Notes under the pieces: generated by a model | The model's database searches: none | The model's input: the letters and a program-made list of their open reading frames with translations, nothing else | Told to the model about the DNA's origin: nothing | Made by a program: the position numbers and the translations under genes | Source of the DNA: Bacteroidales bacterium | GTDB taxonomy: Bacteria; Bacteroidota; Bacteroidia; Bacteroidales; UBA10428 | Length of the DNA stretch: 64,000 nt | Assembly (NCBI GenBank): GCA_016928305.1 | Contig: JAFGKY010000008.1 | Coordinates: 20,935 to 84,934, forward strand | Direction: 5' to 3' | In this document: in pieces, positions 50,989-59,923 of the stretch | Layout of the letters: every line of letters begins with the position of its first letter | Position numbering within the stretch: position 1 is the stretch's first letter

Positions 50989-52203
50989 ATGGAAAAACAT
51001 ATTCTTAGTTTGCTGAACACCAATCTCAGGGTTATCATTCCTGATTTCGGAGCATTTATTATACGGCAGAAGGAACCCCTGATCGTTGTATTTAATGAAT
51101 TTCTGAGATACAACGATGGTTTGCTGATCGATTATATTGCCAAACGCGAGGATATTGACAAAGAAATTGCAAAACACCAGGTAACGGAATATGCTGAAAC
51201 CCTTGTAAAAACACTGGAATCCGGAAAAGAGATCAAAATTGAAGGAATCGGCACGTTGCGAAAAACAGATGATGAAAAGATTGAATTTATTCAGGCCGGA
51301 AAAGAAACACCAAAAAAGCCCTCAAAAAAGACACCGGAAAAGAAAACGAAAATCACATCACCGGAAACTTCTGTGCCGATTGAGTTAATGCCTGATGATT
51401 CAAAAAAAGCTGTCAAATCCGCTTCCCAAGTAAAATCCGGATCAGCTAAGAACGATGATAATAAGCAAAAAAGACCGGAATCAAAACCGAAAACTATAAA
51501 GGGTATTGAAGCTGAAACTGAAAAACCAGGGCCGGAATCCGCTGCAGAAAAGCCTGCAGTAAGCGAGGTTGCTGAGAAGCCGGTAATTCCGGCAAAAGCT
51601 GAAGCGATCCCAAAACCGGTTGACAAACCTGCAGAGCAGCCGACCGTTGTAAAACCACCGGTTTTCAAACCTCCCGTTAGTCAGGTGCAGAAGAAAAAAA
51701 GCAACAAACAGCATATTATCTGGATCGTCCTCATAATTATTGTGGTTGCCTTGATTAACGTGTGGTTTATATTTAACAACCAGATAAAAGGCATTTTTAG
51801 CGGACAAAAATTTTCAGGGCCTGTGGCTGATACATTAGGTCAGATGGTCGAGATGGATACAAATACGGAAACAATCGCTGCAGCGTTCGAAAAAGATCTG
51901 GAAGATGATGCTTATACGATTGCTGAAACTGCTGAAGAAATGCCGGTTGTCAGTGCAACGGAATCATCAGTCTCTCATGAAAAAAGATATTACATCGTTG
52001 CCGGTTGCTTCAGTGAAGAAATCAATGCCGATGCTCTGGTTAAAGCTCTTCAGCAGAAGGGCTATGATGCCAGGAAATATCGTAAAATGGGAAACCTTCA
52101 TTACGTAAGTTATATTTCATTTCCGGAAAGGAATAAGGCTTTAAAGGAATTGGAAAGGATAAGAAAGGAAGAAGATCCTGATGCATGGATGAATGAATAC
52201 TAA
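50989..52203 (+). CDS. HU-CCDC81 and SPOR domain membrane protein
   Basis: 404 residues. Residues 1-100 are the HU/CCDC81-like domain common in Bacteroidota (LRVIIPDFGAFIIRQ; VTEYAETLVKTLESGKEIKIEGIGTLRK). A long Lys/Pro/Glu-rich linker runs about 100-235. A membrane helix is at about 239-262 (IIWIVLIIIVVALINVWFIF). A SPOR domain (about 326-400, YYIVAGCFSEEINADALVKALQQKGYDARKYRKMGNLHYVSY) binds denuded peptidoglycan at division sites. The HU-like part thus sits in the cytosol and SPOR in the periplasm, linking chromosome or cytoskeleton to the septum. Single gene with its own promoter. Confidence 0.9.
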   Translation: MEKHILSLLNTNLRVIIPDFGAFIIRQKEPLIVVFNEFLRYNDGLLIDYIAKREDIDKEIAKHQVTEYAETLVKTLESGKEIKIEGIGTLRKTDDEKIEFIQAGKETPKKPSKKTPEKKTKITSPETSVPIELMPDDSKKAVKSASQVKSGSAKNDDNKQKRPESKPKTIKGIEAETEKPGPESAAEKPAVSEVAEKPVIPAKAEAIPKPVDKPAEQPTVVKPPVFKPPVSQVQKKKSNKQHIIWIVLIIIVVALINVWFIFNNQIKGIFSGQKFSGPVADTLGQMVEMDTNTETIAAAFEKDLEDDAYTIAETAEEMPVVSATESSVSHEKRYYIVAGCFSEEINADALVKALQQKGYDARKYRKMGNLHYVSYISFPERNKALKELERIRKEEDPDAWMNEY

Positions 52204-52256
52204 TATTCACTCATTTTTTTTATCTGCCTTGTGATTCACTGATTTTAAAAATCATT

Positions 52257-54077
52257 ATGAACAAGCTTGGAAACCTGATACTTTTGTTATTGGTTGTACT
52301 GTTTGTGCCCGTTAAGGCTCAACAGCCCTATATAATGATCGACCAGTTTGGCTATCGGCCCAACGACGAAAAAATTGCAGTACTCGCCGATCCGGTGATC
52401 GGATTTAATGCGGATGATCATTATATACCGGGAGAAACAACGCAGGTAAGAAAACTGTCGGATAATGTTGTTGTGTTCACAGGTCATCCTGAATCATGGC
52501 AAAATGGTATCACTCAGGAATCGTCGGGTGACAGGGGATGGTGGTTCGATTTCTCAGCTGTATCAACACCCGGAGAATATTATATTTATGATGACCAAAA
52601 TAAGATAAGTTCATTTCCTTTCATTATTGCAGATGATGTATACGATGATCTACTGGAAGCCGCACAAAAAATGTTCTATTATAACCGTTGCAACTACCCG
52701 AAAAAAATTCCATGGGCAGGACACGAATGGACGGATACCGCTTCCCATATGGGTCCGGGGCAGGATAGTGAGGCCCGTTATGTAAAGGACAAGGATAATC
52801 CGGCCACTGCAAAAGACATGCACGGCGGCTGGTATGATGCAGGTGATTACAACAAATACATAACCTTTGCTTTTAATCCTGTTCATGTACTTCTGACTGC
52901 ATATGAACAAACCCCTGATGCGTTTTCGGATAATATCAGCATTCCCGAATCCGGCAACGGAATCCCTGATCTTCTGGATGAGCTTAAATGGGAAGTAGAC
53001 TGGATCAAACGCATGCAGGAAGAGGATGGAGGTGTATATATTAAAATAGGATACATCGATTATAATGTCCCTGCTCCTCCCAGCGCCGACAAACGTCCGA
53101 GGTATTATGGTCCTGTATGTTCATCATCAACCATTACAGCATCCGGTATTTTTGCCCATGCTGCCCTTGTTTATGCTTCGTTTCCGGCGTTGGCACGGGA
53201 AATTCCTGAGCTTCGCAACCGTGCTGTCAATGCCTGGAAATGGTATCATGCCGGTCCTAAAAATGAAGCATGTGATGATCGTGAAATTAAATCGGGAGAT
53301 GCGGATATGACTGAGGCCCAGCAGGAACAACTGGCACTGACAGCGTCTGTTTACCTGTATGCATTGACAAAAGAAGCGAGATACCATGACTACATTAAGA
53401 AAAACATTTGTCTGGCACGTGAGTTTGTTATTCCGGAATCAGCTGTTTATGATCCTGCACAGGGAGATGCCTTATTGTACTATACCTGCCTGCCCGATGC
53501 AAGCGATTCGGTAAAGAATATTATCTTTGAACGCCGTTTAAAGGATGCACGGAATTTACCTTTCTACCATTATGTTATATCGGATGATCTTTACCGTGCA
53601 TACATGCCAAAAAAACAATACCATTGGGGTAGTAACTATGCAAGAGCTTGTATTGGATGTGTCAATTACGATATGGTTTATTTTTCACTGGACACACCAA
53701 GGAATTCATTTTATAATCAGCATTCCATAAATCAATTGCACTATTTTCACGGCGTAAATCCCTTGAATCTGGTGTATATCTCTAACGTCAAGTCACTGGG
53801 TGCCGATAATTGCGTTATGCGAATGTGGGGCGACTGGTATAATGGTTATACGCCATGGGCCGATAATCCGCCTCCGGGTTATGTTACGGGTGGCCCAAAC
53901 CTTGGTTACGACGGAACAAATCCATTGCTAAAAAATAAGGCTCAGCCCGATCAGAAAATGTACCTCGACTTTAATAATGGTCTCCCTGAAAATTCATGGA
54001 CCATTACCGAACCGGCTATTTATTACCAGGCAAGCTATATTAAACTGTTGTCGAAATTTGTCTCAGACTCAGATTGA
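52257..54077 (+). CDS. GH9 endoglucanase
   Basis: 606 residues. Signal peptide (cleavage near VKA-QQ). An N-terminal CelD_N Ig-like domain (about 24-125) precedes the glycoside hydrolase family 9 (alpha/alpha)6 barrel (about 130-600). Catalytic residues: Asp194 and Asp197 in GGWYDAGDYNKY (base) and Glu585 in TITEPAIYYQ (acid). HWGSNYARAC, HYFHGVNPLNLVYISNV and GPNLGYDGTNPL fit the family. It hydrolyses internal beta-1,4-glucan bonds of cellulose or mixed-linkage glucan outside the inner membrane. No T9SS domain or lipobox is visible, so it is probably periplasmic. A single gene 53 nt after the HU-SPOR stop. Confidence 0.93.
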   Translation: MNKLGNLILLLLVVLFVPVKAQQPYIMIDQFGYRPNDEKIAVLADPVIGFNADDHYIPGETTQVRKLSDNVVVFTGHPESWQNGITQESSGDRGWWFDFSAVSTPGEYYIYDDQNKISSFPFIIADDVYDDLLEAAQKMFYYNRCNYPKKIPWAGHEWTDTASHMGPGQDSEARYVKDKDNPATAKDMHGGWYDAGDYNKYITFAFNPVHVLLTAYEQTPDAFSDNISIPESGNGIPDLLDELKWEVDWIKRMQEEDGGVYIKIGYIDYNVPAPPSADKRPRYYGPVCSSSTITASGIFAHAALVYASFPALAREIPELRNRAVNAWKWYHAGPKNEACDDREIKSGDADMTEAQQEQLALTASVYLYALTKEARYHDYIKKNICLAREFVIPESAVYDPAQGDALLYYTCLPDASDSVKNIIFERRLKDARNLPFYHYVISDDLYRAYMPKKQYHWGSNYARACIGCVNYDMVYFSLDTPRNSFYNQHSINQLHYFHGVNPLNLVYISNVKSLGADNCVMRMWGDWYNGYTPWADNPPPGYVTGGPNLGYDGTNPLLKNKAQPDQKMYLDFNNGLPENSWTITEPAIYYQASYIKLLSKFVSDSD

Positions 54078-54123
54078 CAAAGCTGGAATCCGGAACAAAA
54101 AGCGAATCTTAATATGTGTTAAT

Positions 54124-54158
54124 ACAGATAGCAGATACCGGATGACAGATGCGAGAGC
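54124..54158. repeat. 7-bp array, 5 units
   Basis: ACAGATA, GCAGATA, CCGGATG, ACAGATG, CGAGAGC in phase. It pairs with the inverted array at 54217-54244: GATACCGGAT here (54134-54143) is exactly complementary to 54231-54240. Confidence 0.5.
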
Positions 54159-54216
54159 CCGGGGATCAGTGTTTTGTGGTTAATACCAATCACTGTGCTC
54201 ATGCTCATACCTGAAC

Positions 54217-54244
54217 ATCCGGGATCCGATATCCGGTATCGGTT
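54217..54244. repeat. 7-bp array, 4 units, inverted relative to 54124
   Basis: ATCCGGG, ATCCGAT, ATCCGGT, ATCGGTT in phase. On the minus strand it is the same ACCGGAT-type family as 54124-54158. Confidence 0.5.
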
Positions 54245-54333
54245 TTAACAATATTCCAAACAATGAATAATGCTTGTCATTTGACTTTCGCCATTTACCG
54301 ATTCCGGCATTTTTCCATAATTCGTTTTTTTAT

Positions 54334-54341
54334 TAGCTTTG
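54334..54341 (+). promoter_or_regulatory. -7 promoter element TAGCTTTG
   Basis: Exact TAnnTTTG, 29 nt before the TTG start of the fused transporter gene. A TTC lies 18 nt upstream. Confidence 0.45.
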
Positions 54342-54369
54342 CCCCTTTCTTTCATTTTCGGAGGTCTGC

Positions 54370-56808
54370 TTGAGCAAAAGGTATTCTTATCCTCTCCTGG
54401 TTTTTGTTTTTATGGCAGGGATCATCATGATGCTTGGCCAAACAATATGGATACGTGAATTTACCACTGTCTTTGGTGTTCATGCTATTTCCGTCACAGC
54501 ACTGCTGGCTGCTTTTGCATTGTGTTTCGCTATGGGTAGTTACCTGTTCGGAAAAATAGCCGACAGAAAAATTAATAAACTTGTGCTCTTTACAATAATG
54601 CAGGGCGTTATTGGCATATTTATCGTACTTCATCCATTCTTTTTCGGCAAGATTAAAAATCTGTTCCTGAGCCTTAACAATCTTTTTGATCTGGGACCCT
54701 TTTCGGTTATGTTTATCCGGATCATCATATCGTTTTTCTATTTCCTGATCCCTGTTTCTCTTATGGGAGGTGTTTTGCCGGTGTTGGGCAAGCTGACTGT
54801 ACGAAATATGACAGACCTCGGACGTCAGTTTGGTATTCTTTATGGATGCTATGTCTCAGGGATGTTAGCAGGAAGTCTTCTGACCGGATTTGTGTTTATT
54901 AAATTCTTTGGAATCAATAATACCCTGCTGATTGCTGCAGCCATATCGCTGATCATGGCATTGGGATCATGGTTGGTTTTCCATTCGCAAAAAGGAAAGA
55001 AATTGCAAAGAACGGGTCAGGGGAAATCATTTTATACCGATGAATTTGTTACCGTAGCGGCTGGCAAATGGAAGAAAAGGCTGTTATGGTTTTTTACAAT
55101 TACCAGTTTTTCTACATTGACCTACAAGATAATATGGACGAGAACTTTATTAGAATCATCGGCTGATAAAACCATATATTTTTATTCGGTCCTGTCTGTC
55201 AGCTTCATTGCCTGCCTGGCCCTGGGCAGTTTTATCGTCAGCCGATTTGCCGATAAGATCAAAAAAAAGTTCTTCGTACTGGCACTAATCGAAATCTTCA
55301 TAGGATTAACATCAATAATTGTCGTTGGCATATTCAACGAGATATCAAATCAGCTGACGTTGTTACAGACAACCGGCATTGCCTGGATCGTATCCATGCT
55401 GGGAAAAGCTGGTATGATGCTTGGCCTTTTCCTTGTGCCTCTTTCCCTTACAGGTTTCGTCTTTCCACTGGTGGTACGCATGTATGCAGAGGATCTTAAA
55501 ACTCTGGGGGCCAAAATAGGAATCCTGGGTTTGCTTGATGTTATTGGGGCAGTTGTTGCTTCTTTCACAATACCCTTCATTCTTATTCCTCTCGTTGGAA
55601 CCTACAACGTTTTTCTTGGTGCTGCCTTATTAAATATTGGTATAGGAATTTTTATCCTCCTTCGTTATCGGCGAATTAAAAATATCATAAGAATATCTCT
55701 TACGCTGGCATCTGTGATACTCTTTGTCGGAATTACCGTCTTGTTCGGCCAAAAGAAAATGGTTCCGGGAAGCCTGACTTTTACGGGTGCTGATATGACC
55801 GAAATGAGGCATGAAGGAAGTACGGCAACGGTTGAAGTCCATAAAAATGCAAAGGGAAACATAATTTTATACATTAATGGCGATAAAGCCGTGAGCTCTG
55901 ATCCGGCTGAACTGAAAGCAGATAAATTAATGAGTTACCTCCCGTATCTTTTTAAACCTGATGCGAAGAGAGTATTCATCATTGGATTGGGTATCGGAAT
56001 AACGGCAAAGTCAATGGCCGAATTGAACGTTCAGGATATTGAAATTGTTGAAATATCGCCTGAAGTGACGAATGTTGCTGCCAATGCCTATGCTTATGTC
56101 AACGATAACGTCCTGGTACATGAAAAAATAAGCATTGCGATTGAAGACGGCCGGAGTTTTTTGCTCCGGTCAAAGAAGCTATACGATATTATCATATGCA
56201 ACGCGGCTCATCCGCGGTTAGGTAATGCTTTATATACCGAAGATTACTATCGTTTATGCAGTGAAAAGCTCAGCCGGGATGGCTGCCTTTGTCAATGGCT
56301 GCCAATTGGCTGGCTATCGCAGGATGAATTCCGATCGCTGATACGATCATGCACCAATGTATTTTCTCATGTTACCTTATGGTATGCTGCATCGGGACAA
56401 ATGTTGTTATTGGCTTCACCGATACCCCTGCAACTTGATTTATGCAAAAGCAGGTCTCTCCTTGATTTTATCAACAGACAGGGAGCGTTGACTTCAAGCG
56501 GAATCAATGATATTGACATGATTCTTACAGGCTTGATAGCTGATGATGCATCGCTGCGGAATTATACCATCAATATTCCAGCCAATACCGATATCTATCC
56601 AAGAGTTGAGTTCAGTCATGTTGTGGAAAGCAATGTCGATGAAGCCCTCCTGAAGCAATTATCTTCCATGAGGATCAATTTCAAGAATATAATTCTGTTT
56701 GACAGTTGCCCGGAAGATGAACATGAAATACTGGATTTACTGCCAAGGAAGAATGCAGAACTGAAAAAGGAAATGATGGAGGAGGGGAGGGTAATCAGTA
56801 AACAGTAA
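54370..56808 (+). CDS. fused MFS transporter/spermidine synthase-like protein
   Basis: 812 residues from TTG 54370; GGAGG 5 nt upstream supports this start. Residues about 1-480 form some 12-14 membrane helices in two halves, as in the fused MFS/spermidine synthase family. Residues about 495-730 are a spermidine-synthase-like Rossmann domain: VFIIGLGIGITAKSM (SAM-binding loop), IEIVEISPEV, AIEDGRSFLL and YDIIICNAAHPRLGNALYTEDYY. In true synthases the catalytic stretch reads GDA/D..DP; here CNAAHP lacks the Asp, so polyamine aminopropyl transfer is doubtful. The tail (about 730-812) is unassigned. No SAM decarboxylase gene is nearby. Confidence 0.85.
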   Translation: MSKRYSYPLLVFVFMAGIIMMLGQTIWIREFTTVFGVHAISVTALLAAFALCFAMGSYLFGKIADRKINKLVLFTIMQGVIGIFIVLHPFFFGKIKNLFLSLNNLFDLGPFSVMFIRIIISFFYFLIPVSLMGGVLPVLGKLTVRNMTDLGRQFGILYGCYVSGMLAGSLLTGFVFIKFFGINNTLLIAAAISLIMALGSWLVFHSQKGKKLQRTGQGKSFYTDEFVTVAAGKWKKRLLWFFTITSFSTLTYKIIWTRTLLESSADKTIYFYSVLSVSFIACLALGSFIVSRFADKIKKKFFVLALIEIFIGLTSIIVVGIFNEISNQLTLLQTTGIAWIVSMLGKAGMMLGLFLVPLSLTGFVFPLVVRMYAEDLKTLGAKIGILGLLDVIGAVVASFTIPFILIPLVGTYNVFLGAALLNIGIGIFILLRYRRIKNIIRISLTLASVILFVGITVLFGQKKMVPGSLTFTGADMTEMRHEGSTATVEVHKNAKGNIILYINGDKAVSSDPAELKADKLMSYLPYLFKPDAKRVFIIGLGIGITAKSMAELNVQDIEIVEISPEVTNVAANAYAYVNDNVLVHEKISIAIEDGRSFLLRSKKLYDIIICNAAHPRLGNALYTEDYYRLCSEKLSRDGCLCQWLPIGWLSQDEFRSLIRSCTNVFSHVTLWYAASGQMLLLASPIPLQLDLCKSRSLLDFINRQGALTSSGINDIDMILTGLIADDASLRNYTINIPANTDIYPRVEFSHVVESNVDEALLKQLSSMRINFKNIILFDSCPEDEHEILDLLPRKNAELKKEMMEEGRVISKQ

Positions 56809-56812
56809 GCCG

Positions 56813-56829
56813 ATTGGTTGATAACCAAT
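56813..56829. terminator. bidirectional hairpin between convergent genes
   Basis: ATTGGTT/AACCAAT over a GAT loop, 5 nt after the transporter stop and followed by a short T-run on the plus strand. It can serve both convergent genes. Confidence 0.6.
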
Positions 56830-56852
56830 TATTTTAATCCTGACAATAGGTT

Positions 56853-57923
56853 TCAATAGACTTTCATTACAGATGGTTTTGCAGGTTTCCCTAAATGTTC
56901 TTTATTATAACCCAGATACTTTTCTTCCGGTTGGTAATTGATCCCGATTTTGTCAAGCAAAGGCTCAACACTTACCTGATGTAATTGCATCCCCATCTCC
57001 CAGGGATCGAAACCAAGCATCAGTCCGGCCATTTCTTCGTATGTCAAGATAGGTATGCCGTATCCGTTTTCACCGTATGTTTTTTTGTCCATTTCTGCAA
57101 TAGCATATTGCCAGCGGTCAAAGAAATAAGTACAACCCGGACAGTTAGCCACAATAAAATCGGGTTTGTAGGGCTCCATCGAATCAAATTTTCTTTTGGT
57201 ATTGGAAATTGGGTAACTACGGTCTTCCTTTATGATATAATTCCTGAATCCAAATCCGCAGCAATGCCTGCGTTCGGGATAGTCGATCACCTCTCCTCCC
57301 CAGGCAGTTATCATTCCAACCAGTACCTGAGGGAATTCGGCCCCTCCCACACCATAATGAGGGAATATTTTAGCATAATGACAACCAATGTGTTCAACTG
57401 CCCTGAGGGGCTTTCCCGTGTGCTTGTTTATCAGCCGGTATTTTGCTTTGGCTGCAATTTCCTCCCTGTATTTATAAATGATGTCACTGGTATGTGCCAG
57501 GTTTTCAGGGAAATCAAATTCTCTGCCGGTGGATGCTTTCAGATGTTTACGGGTTTCTTCTAAAACTTCAGGATATTCTTTCCACACTTCAATAGCTTCG
57601 GAGTATACCCCAAACGAGGTGACACAGGAGGGGACGAAGTTTTTATAACCGGCTTCCTTCATCAGCGAAAACTGCCGGGCGACCACCGTCATGGTTGTTT
57701 GCATGGGAAGGACTCCGCAATGGTAGCCTATTCCCGAACAAGTTGTCTGATGCGGATCATCGAAAATGTTTTTCCCCAGCGTCTTACCTACAATTCTCAG
57801 GAAGGTTTCTTCTGAACCCGGAAAAAAATTCTGCCGGATGCAGCTGCGGGCATAATAATAATTATCATCGGCGATTTCTTTCTGATAATCGCGCCATACT
57901 GGCGGGAATAATTTATTGCTCAT
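56853..57923 (-). CDS. HdrB-like CCG-domain subunit (copy 2)
   Basis: About 356 residues from ATG 57923 (MSNKLFPPVW), the same length as copy 1; the frame is open from 57992 but that leader overlaps hdrC. It is clearly paralogous to the protein at 4882-5952: NDNYFFVRSCIRQ versus DDNYYYARSCIRQ, and the same CCG set (EHIGCHYAK; RRHCCGFGFR; NCPGCTYFFDRWQYA). The N-terminal half has the same extra cysteines. So it can carry the catalytic cluster. Its start overlaps the hdrC stop by 11 nt. No HdrA-like or membrane partner is adjacent, unlike copy 1. Confidence 0.85.
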   Translation of the reverse strand: MSNKLFPPVWRDYQKEIADDNYYYARSCIRQNFFPGSEETFLRIVGKTLGKNIFDDPHQTTCSGIGYHCGVLPMQTTMTVVARQFSLMKEAGYKNFVPSCVTSFGVYSEAIEVWKEYPEVLEETRKHLKASTGREFDFPENLAHTSDIIYKYREEIAAKAKYRLINKHTGKPLRAVEHIGCHYAKIFPHYGVGGAEFPQVLVGMITAWGGEVIDYPERRHCCGFGFRNYIIKEDRSYPISNTKRKFDSMEPYKPDFIVANCPGCTYFFDRWQYAIAEMDKKTYGENGYGIPILTYEEMAGLMLGFDPWEMGMQLHQVSVEPLLDKIGINYQPEEKYLGYNKEHLGKPAKPSVMKVY

Positions 57924-58533
57924 GGTCGTTTTTTTCCAGGTTTTCAAAACGTTCTGTGGCCCCGGTTTCATCAAATATCTGTTTAAGCTCATCGAGGTCC
58001 TGTTTTGATATATTGCGCATGGTGCCGGCCCCGTCCCCTTTATAATTAGCGCCCAGCCGCTTTAGAATGCTGTTTGCATGGTTGCGGAACCATTCCCATA
58101 TCGGCCCCTGTTCAGGATGCTCTTTCAGGGTAATTTCATCAAGATATACGCAATATCCATGATTGAGTATGTTTTCTCCAACGGTTCGTTTTACAATAAT
58201 TTGTTGACGACCTTTTTCAGAAAAAGCATAAAATCCCGTATCGATCGACAGATTGCGTAAAGCCTGTATGATGTATCCCGGGGTATTGCCCCGCGGACAA
58301 CGTGTCTTGCATGAAAGGCATTCACCGCAATACCAGATCGTATTGCTTTTCAATAATTGTTCAATCTCTTTCTCGTCGCCTTTTTCAACAGTAATAGTTA
58401 CCTGTCGGGGATCGTAAGGATAGAATTGTGCTGCCGGACAAACGGCAGTACAGGTTCCGCAATTGATACATGCGTTCAAACCCTCTATAAACCGTATATC
58501 CTTTTTGAGTTGCTGATATAATGATTCGGCCAT
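57913..58533 (-). CDS. HdrC-like 4Fe-4S subunit (copy 2)
   Basis: 206 residues, paralogue of the protein at 4166-4885, lacking about 30 C-terminal residues of it. Two complete clusters: CINCGTCTAVCP and CGECLSCKTRCP. The shared ACINCGTCTA, YGECxSCKTRCPRxNxPG and HPEQGPIWEW segments show recent common origin. With HdrB copy 2 it forms a two-gene unit that must obtain electrons from a partner encoded elsewhere, perhaps the compact HdrA of the first operon. Confidence 0.85.
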   Translation of the reverse strand: MAESLYQQLKKDIRFIEGLNACINCGTCTAVCPAAQFYPYDPRQVTITVEKGDEKEIEQLLKSNTIWYCGECLSCKTRCPRGNTPGYIIQALRNLSIDTGFYAFSEKGRQQIIVKRTVGENILNHGYCVYLDEITLKEHPEQGPIWEWFRNHANSILKRLGANYKGDGAGTMRNISKQDLDELKQIFDETGATERFENLEKNDHEQ

Positions 58534-58633
58534 GGTTACATTTAATTAATGAATGGTCACAGGAAACAATAAACCTCCTGCAATATTAGCTGATATCATC
58601 ATAATAACTGTAAATATTAACATATCTGTTACT

Positions 58634-58669
58634 CCCGGCCCTTTTGCGAGTATTGCAAAGGCAGCCGGG
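58634..58669 (-). other. GC-rich hairpin in the leader of hdrCB copy 2
   Basis: CCCGG/CCGGG outer stem and CCTTTTGC/GCAAAGG inner stem (one bulged T) with a 7-nt loop, in an AT-rich gap 100 nt upstream of the hdrC ATG. No T-run. A leader regulatory structure is possible; no known riboswitch matches. Confidence 0.35.
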
Positions 58670-58899
58670 CTGAAATAGTACAAGACAAAACTACGGATGC
58701 AACAAAGAGCTGTTTTGTCGTTTTGGTAAAAGGATTAAGTATTTCCACAGCGATATCTTTTCGTAAAAATCTCATTATCATCTATACTGTCGTTGGCATA
58801 ATTATTCATTTTTTCTGTGAAATGCTAATATTTAGCCTGTATTATCTCACGGAGCTTTCTTCTGAGCATTTTCTTTTTAAGCGGGCTTAATTTATCAAT

Positions 58900-58937
58900 A
58901 AAAAGCATTCCCTTTATCAATATCAAATGCTTTTTTT
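58900..58937. terminator. intrinsic terminator, both strands
   Basis: AAAAAGCATT pairs perfectly with AATGCTTTTT around a 16-nt loop, with T-rich arms on both strands. It is about 48 nt after the radical SAM stop on the minus strand, so it likely ends the ORP-like operon. Confidence 0.65.
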
Positions 58938-58984
58938 CGCAGCAAAGGTGACCCGTATTTAATTATAGGTAAGATCATAAGCAG

Positions 58985-59923
58985 CTAAAAATGGTATTTT
59001 CTTACATAATAGGTTTTGCCATTATAGGTTGATTTCTTTATTAAACCCTGTTTAATAAGCGATTTTACAACATTATTATCTGCCTTGTCTTGTTTCAGCA
59101 GTTCATTCATTGTATCATCACGTAAAGGATGCACAGCTGTAATGTTTAGGATATCTTCAAAGGCATTGCCTGTAAAGCCCGTATTGGTTTCTTCAAAACC
59201 TGTTAGCAATTCAGTATTAATGCCCTCCTGTTGATATATTTGCCAGGCTTCAGCAATTTTTTCCTCCGGAACAGCTTTCACTTCTTTCAGAGCTGGCGGA
59301 CGGGTGGGTATTGAAAGGTAAGCTTTCTGCGGTTTTAACAAAGAGATAAAGGATGCCGTATCCTTCAATTGTCCGTGGGAATCATTATAATCTTTTATTA
59401 ACATGGTTTCAGTATGTAACTCCCCTTTATAAAGAGCTGAAAAAACTATTAAACCCTGAAGTATTTCATTTAAATCGATCTCCCTCACCGGACGGTTTAT
59501 TCTTTCCCATGCAGATTCTGAAACAGTGTCAACTTTTAATGAAATCCAATCGGCTTCCATCAGGTCTTCCTGAACCTCAGGATGATGAATAAGTGAGGCA
59601 TTTGAAATAACAGCAACAGGAATGTTGAGTTTTTTTAATAACCGTATTTCCTTACCCAGGTTAATATCCAGGGTGGGCTCTCCATTTGCTACAAAAGTCA
59701 GATAATCAGGTATATGATTGCTGTTGAGTTTTTTTAAATGGTCCTTAATGGTATTTACCAGTATACTTGGTTCGTAAAATATTTGTCTTTCTGCTGATTT
59801 ATGCTTTGTATTTCCAACCTGGCAATACACACAATTGTATGAACATACCTTGTGTGAAACAATATTATTAATACCCAGGCTTAAACCAAGCCTTCTGGAT
59901 GATATGGGGCCAAAAGCAATCAT
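58985..59923 (-). CDS. radical SAM protein (COG0731-like)
   Basis: 312 residues. Radical SAM cluster Cys27-x3-Cys31-x2-Cys34 (KVCSYNCVYC) in the N-terminal GPISSRRLGLSLGINN context typical of COG0731, relatives of wyosine-type Fe-S oxidoreductases. The TIM-barrel body includes FVANGEPTLDINLGKEI and ISLKVDTVSESAWERINRP. The C-terminal ~70 residues look like a winged helix (HPLRDDTMNELLKQDKADNNVVKSLIKQGLIKKSTYNGKTYYVRK). It overlaps the Mrp gene stop by 4 nt. In ORP-like clusters such a gene is sometimes present; the reaction is unknown. Confidence 0.8.
   Translation of the reverse strand: MIAFGPISSRRLGLSLGINNIVSHKVCSYNCVYCQVGNTKHKSAERQIFYEPSILVNTIKDHLKKLNSNHIPDYLTFVANGEPTLDINLGKEIRLLKKLNIPVAVISNASLIHHPEVQEDLMEADWISLKVDTVSESAWERINRPVREIDLNEILQGLIVFSALYKGELHTETMLIKDYNDSHGQLKDTASFISLLKPQKAYLSIPTRPPALKEVKAVPEEKIAEAWQIYQQEGINTELLTGFEETNTGFTGNAFEDILNITAVHPLRDDTMNELLKQDKADNNVVKSLIKQGLIKKSTYNGKTYYVRKYHF

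Larger units (their letters stand above)
58534..58984. other. 451-nt gap between hdrCB copy 2 and the ORP-like cluster
   Basis: Holds a GC-rich leader hairpin (58634-58669) and the terminator of the cluster upstream (58900-58937). Two short minus-strand frames (48 codons at 58629-58775; about 27 codons ending near 58835) are open but unconvincing. Confidence 0.45.

Noticed and set aside
58629..58775. 48-codon minus-strand frame MRFLRKDIAVEILNPF
   Set aside because: Overlaps the GC-rich hairpin, no ribosome site or homology recognised; open by chance is likely.
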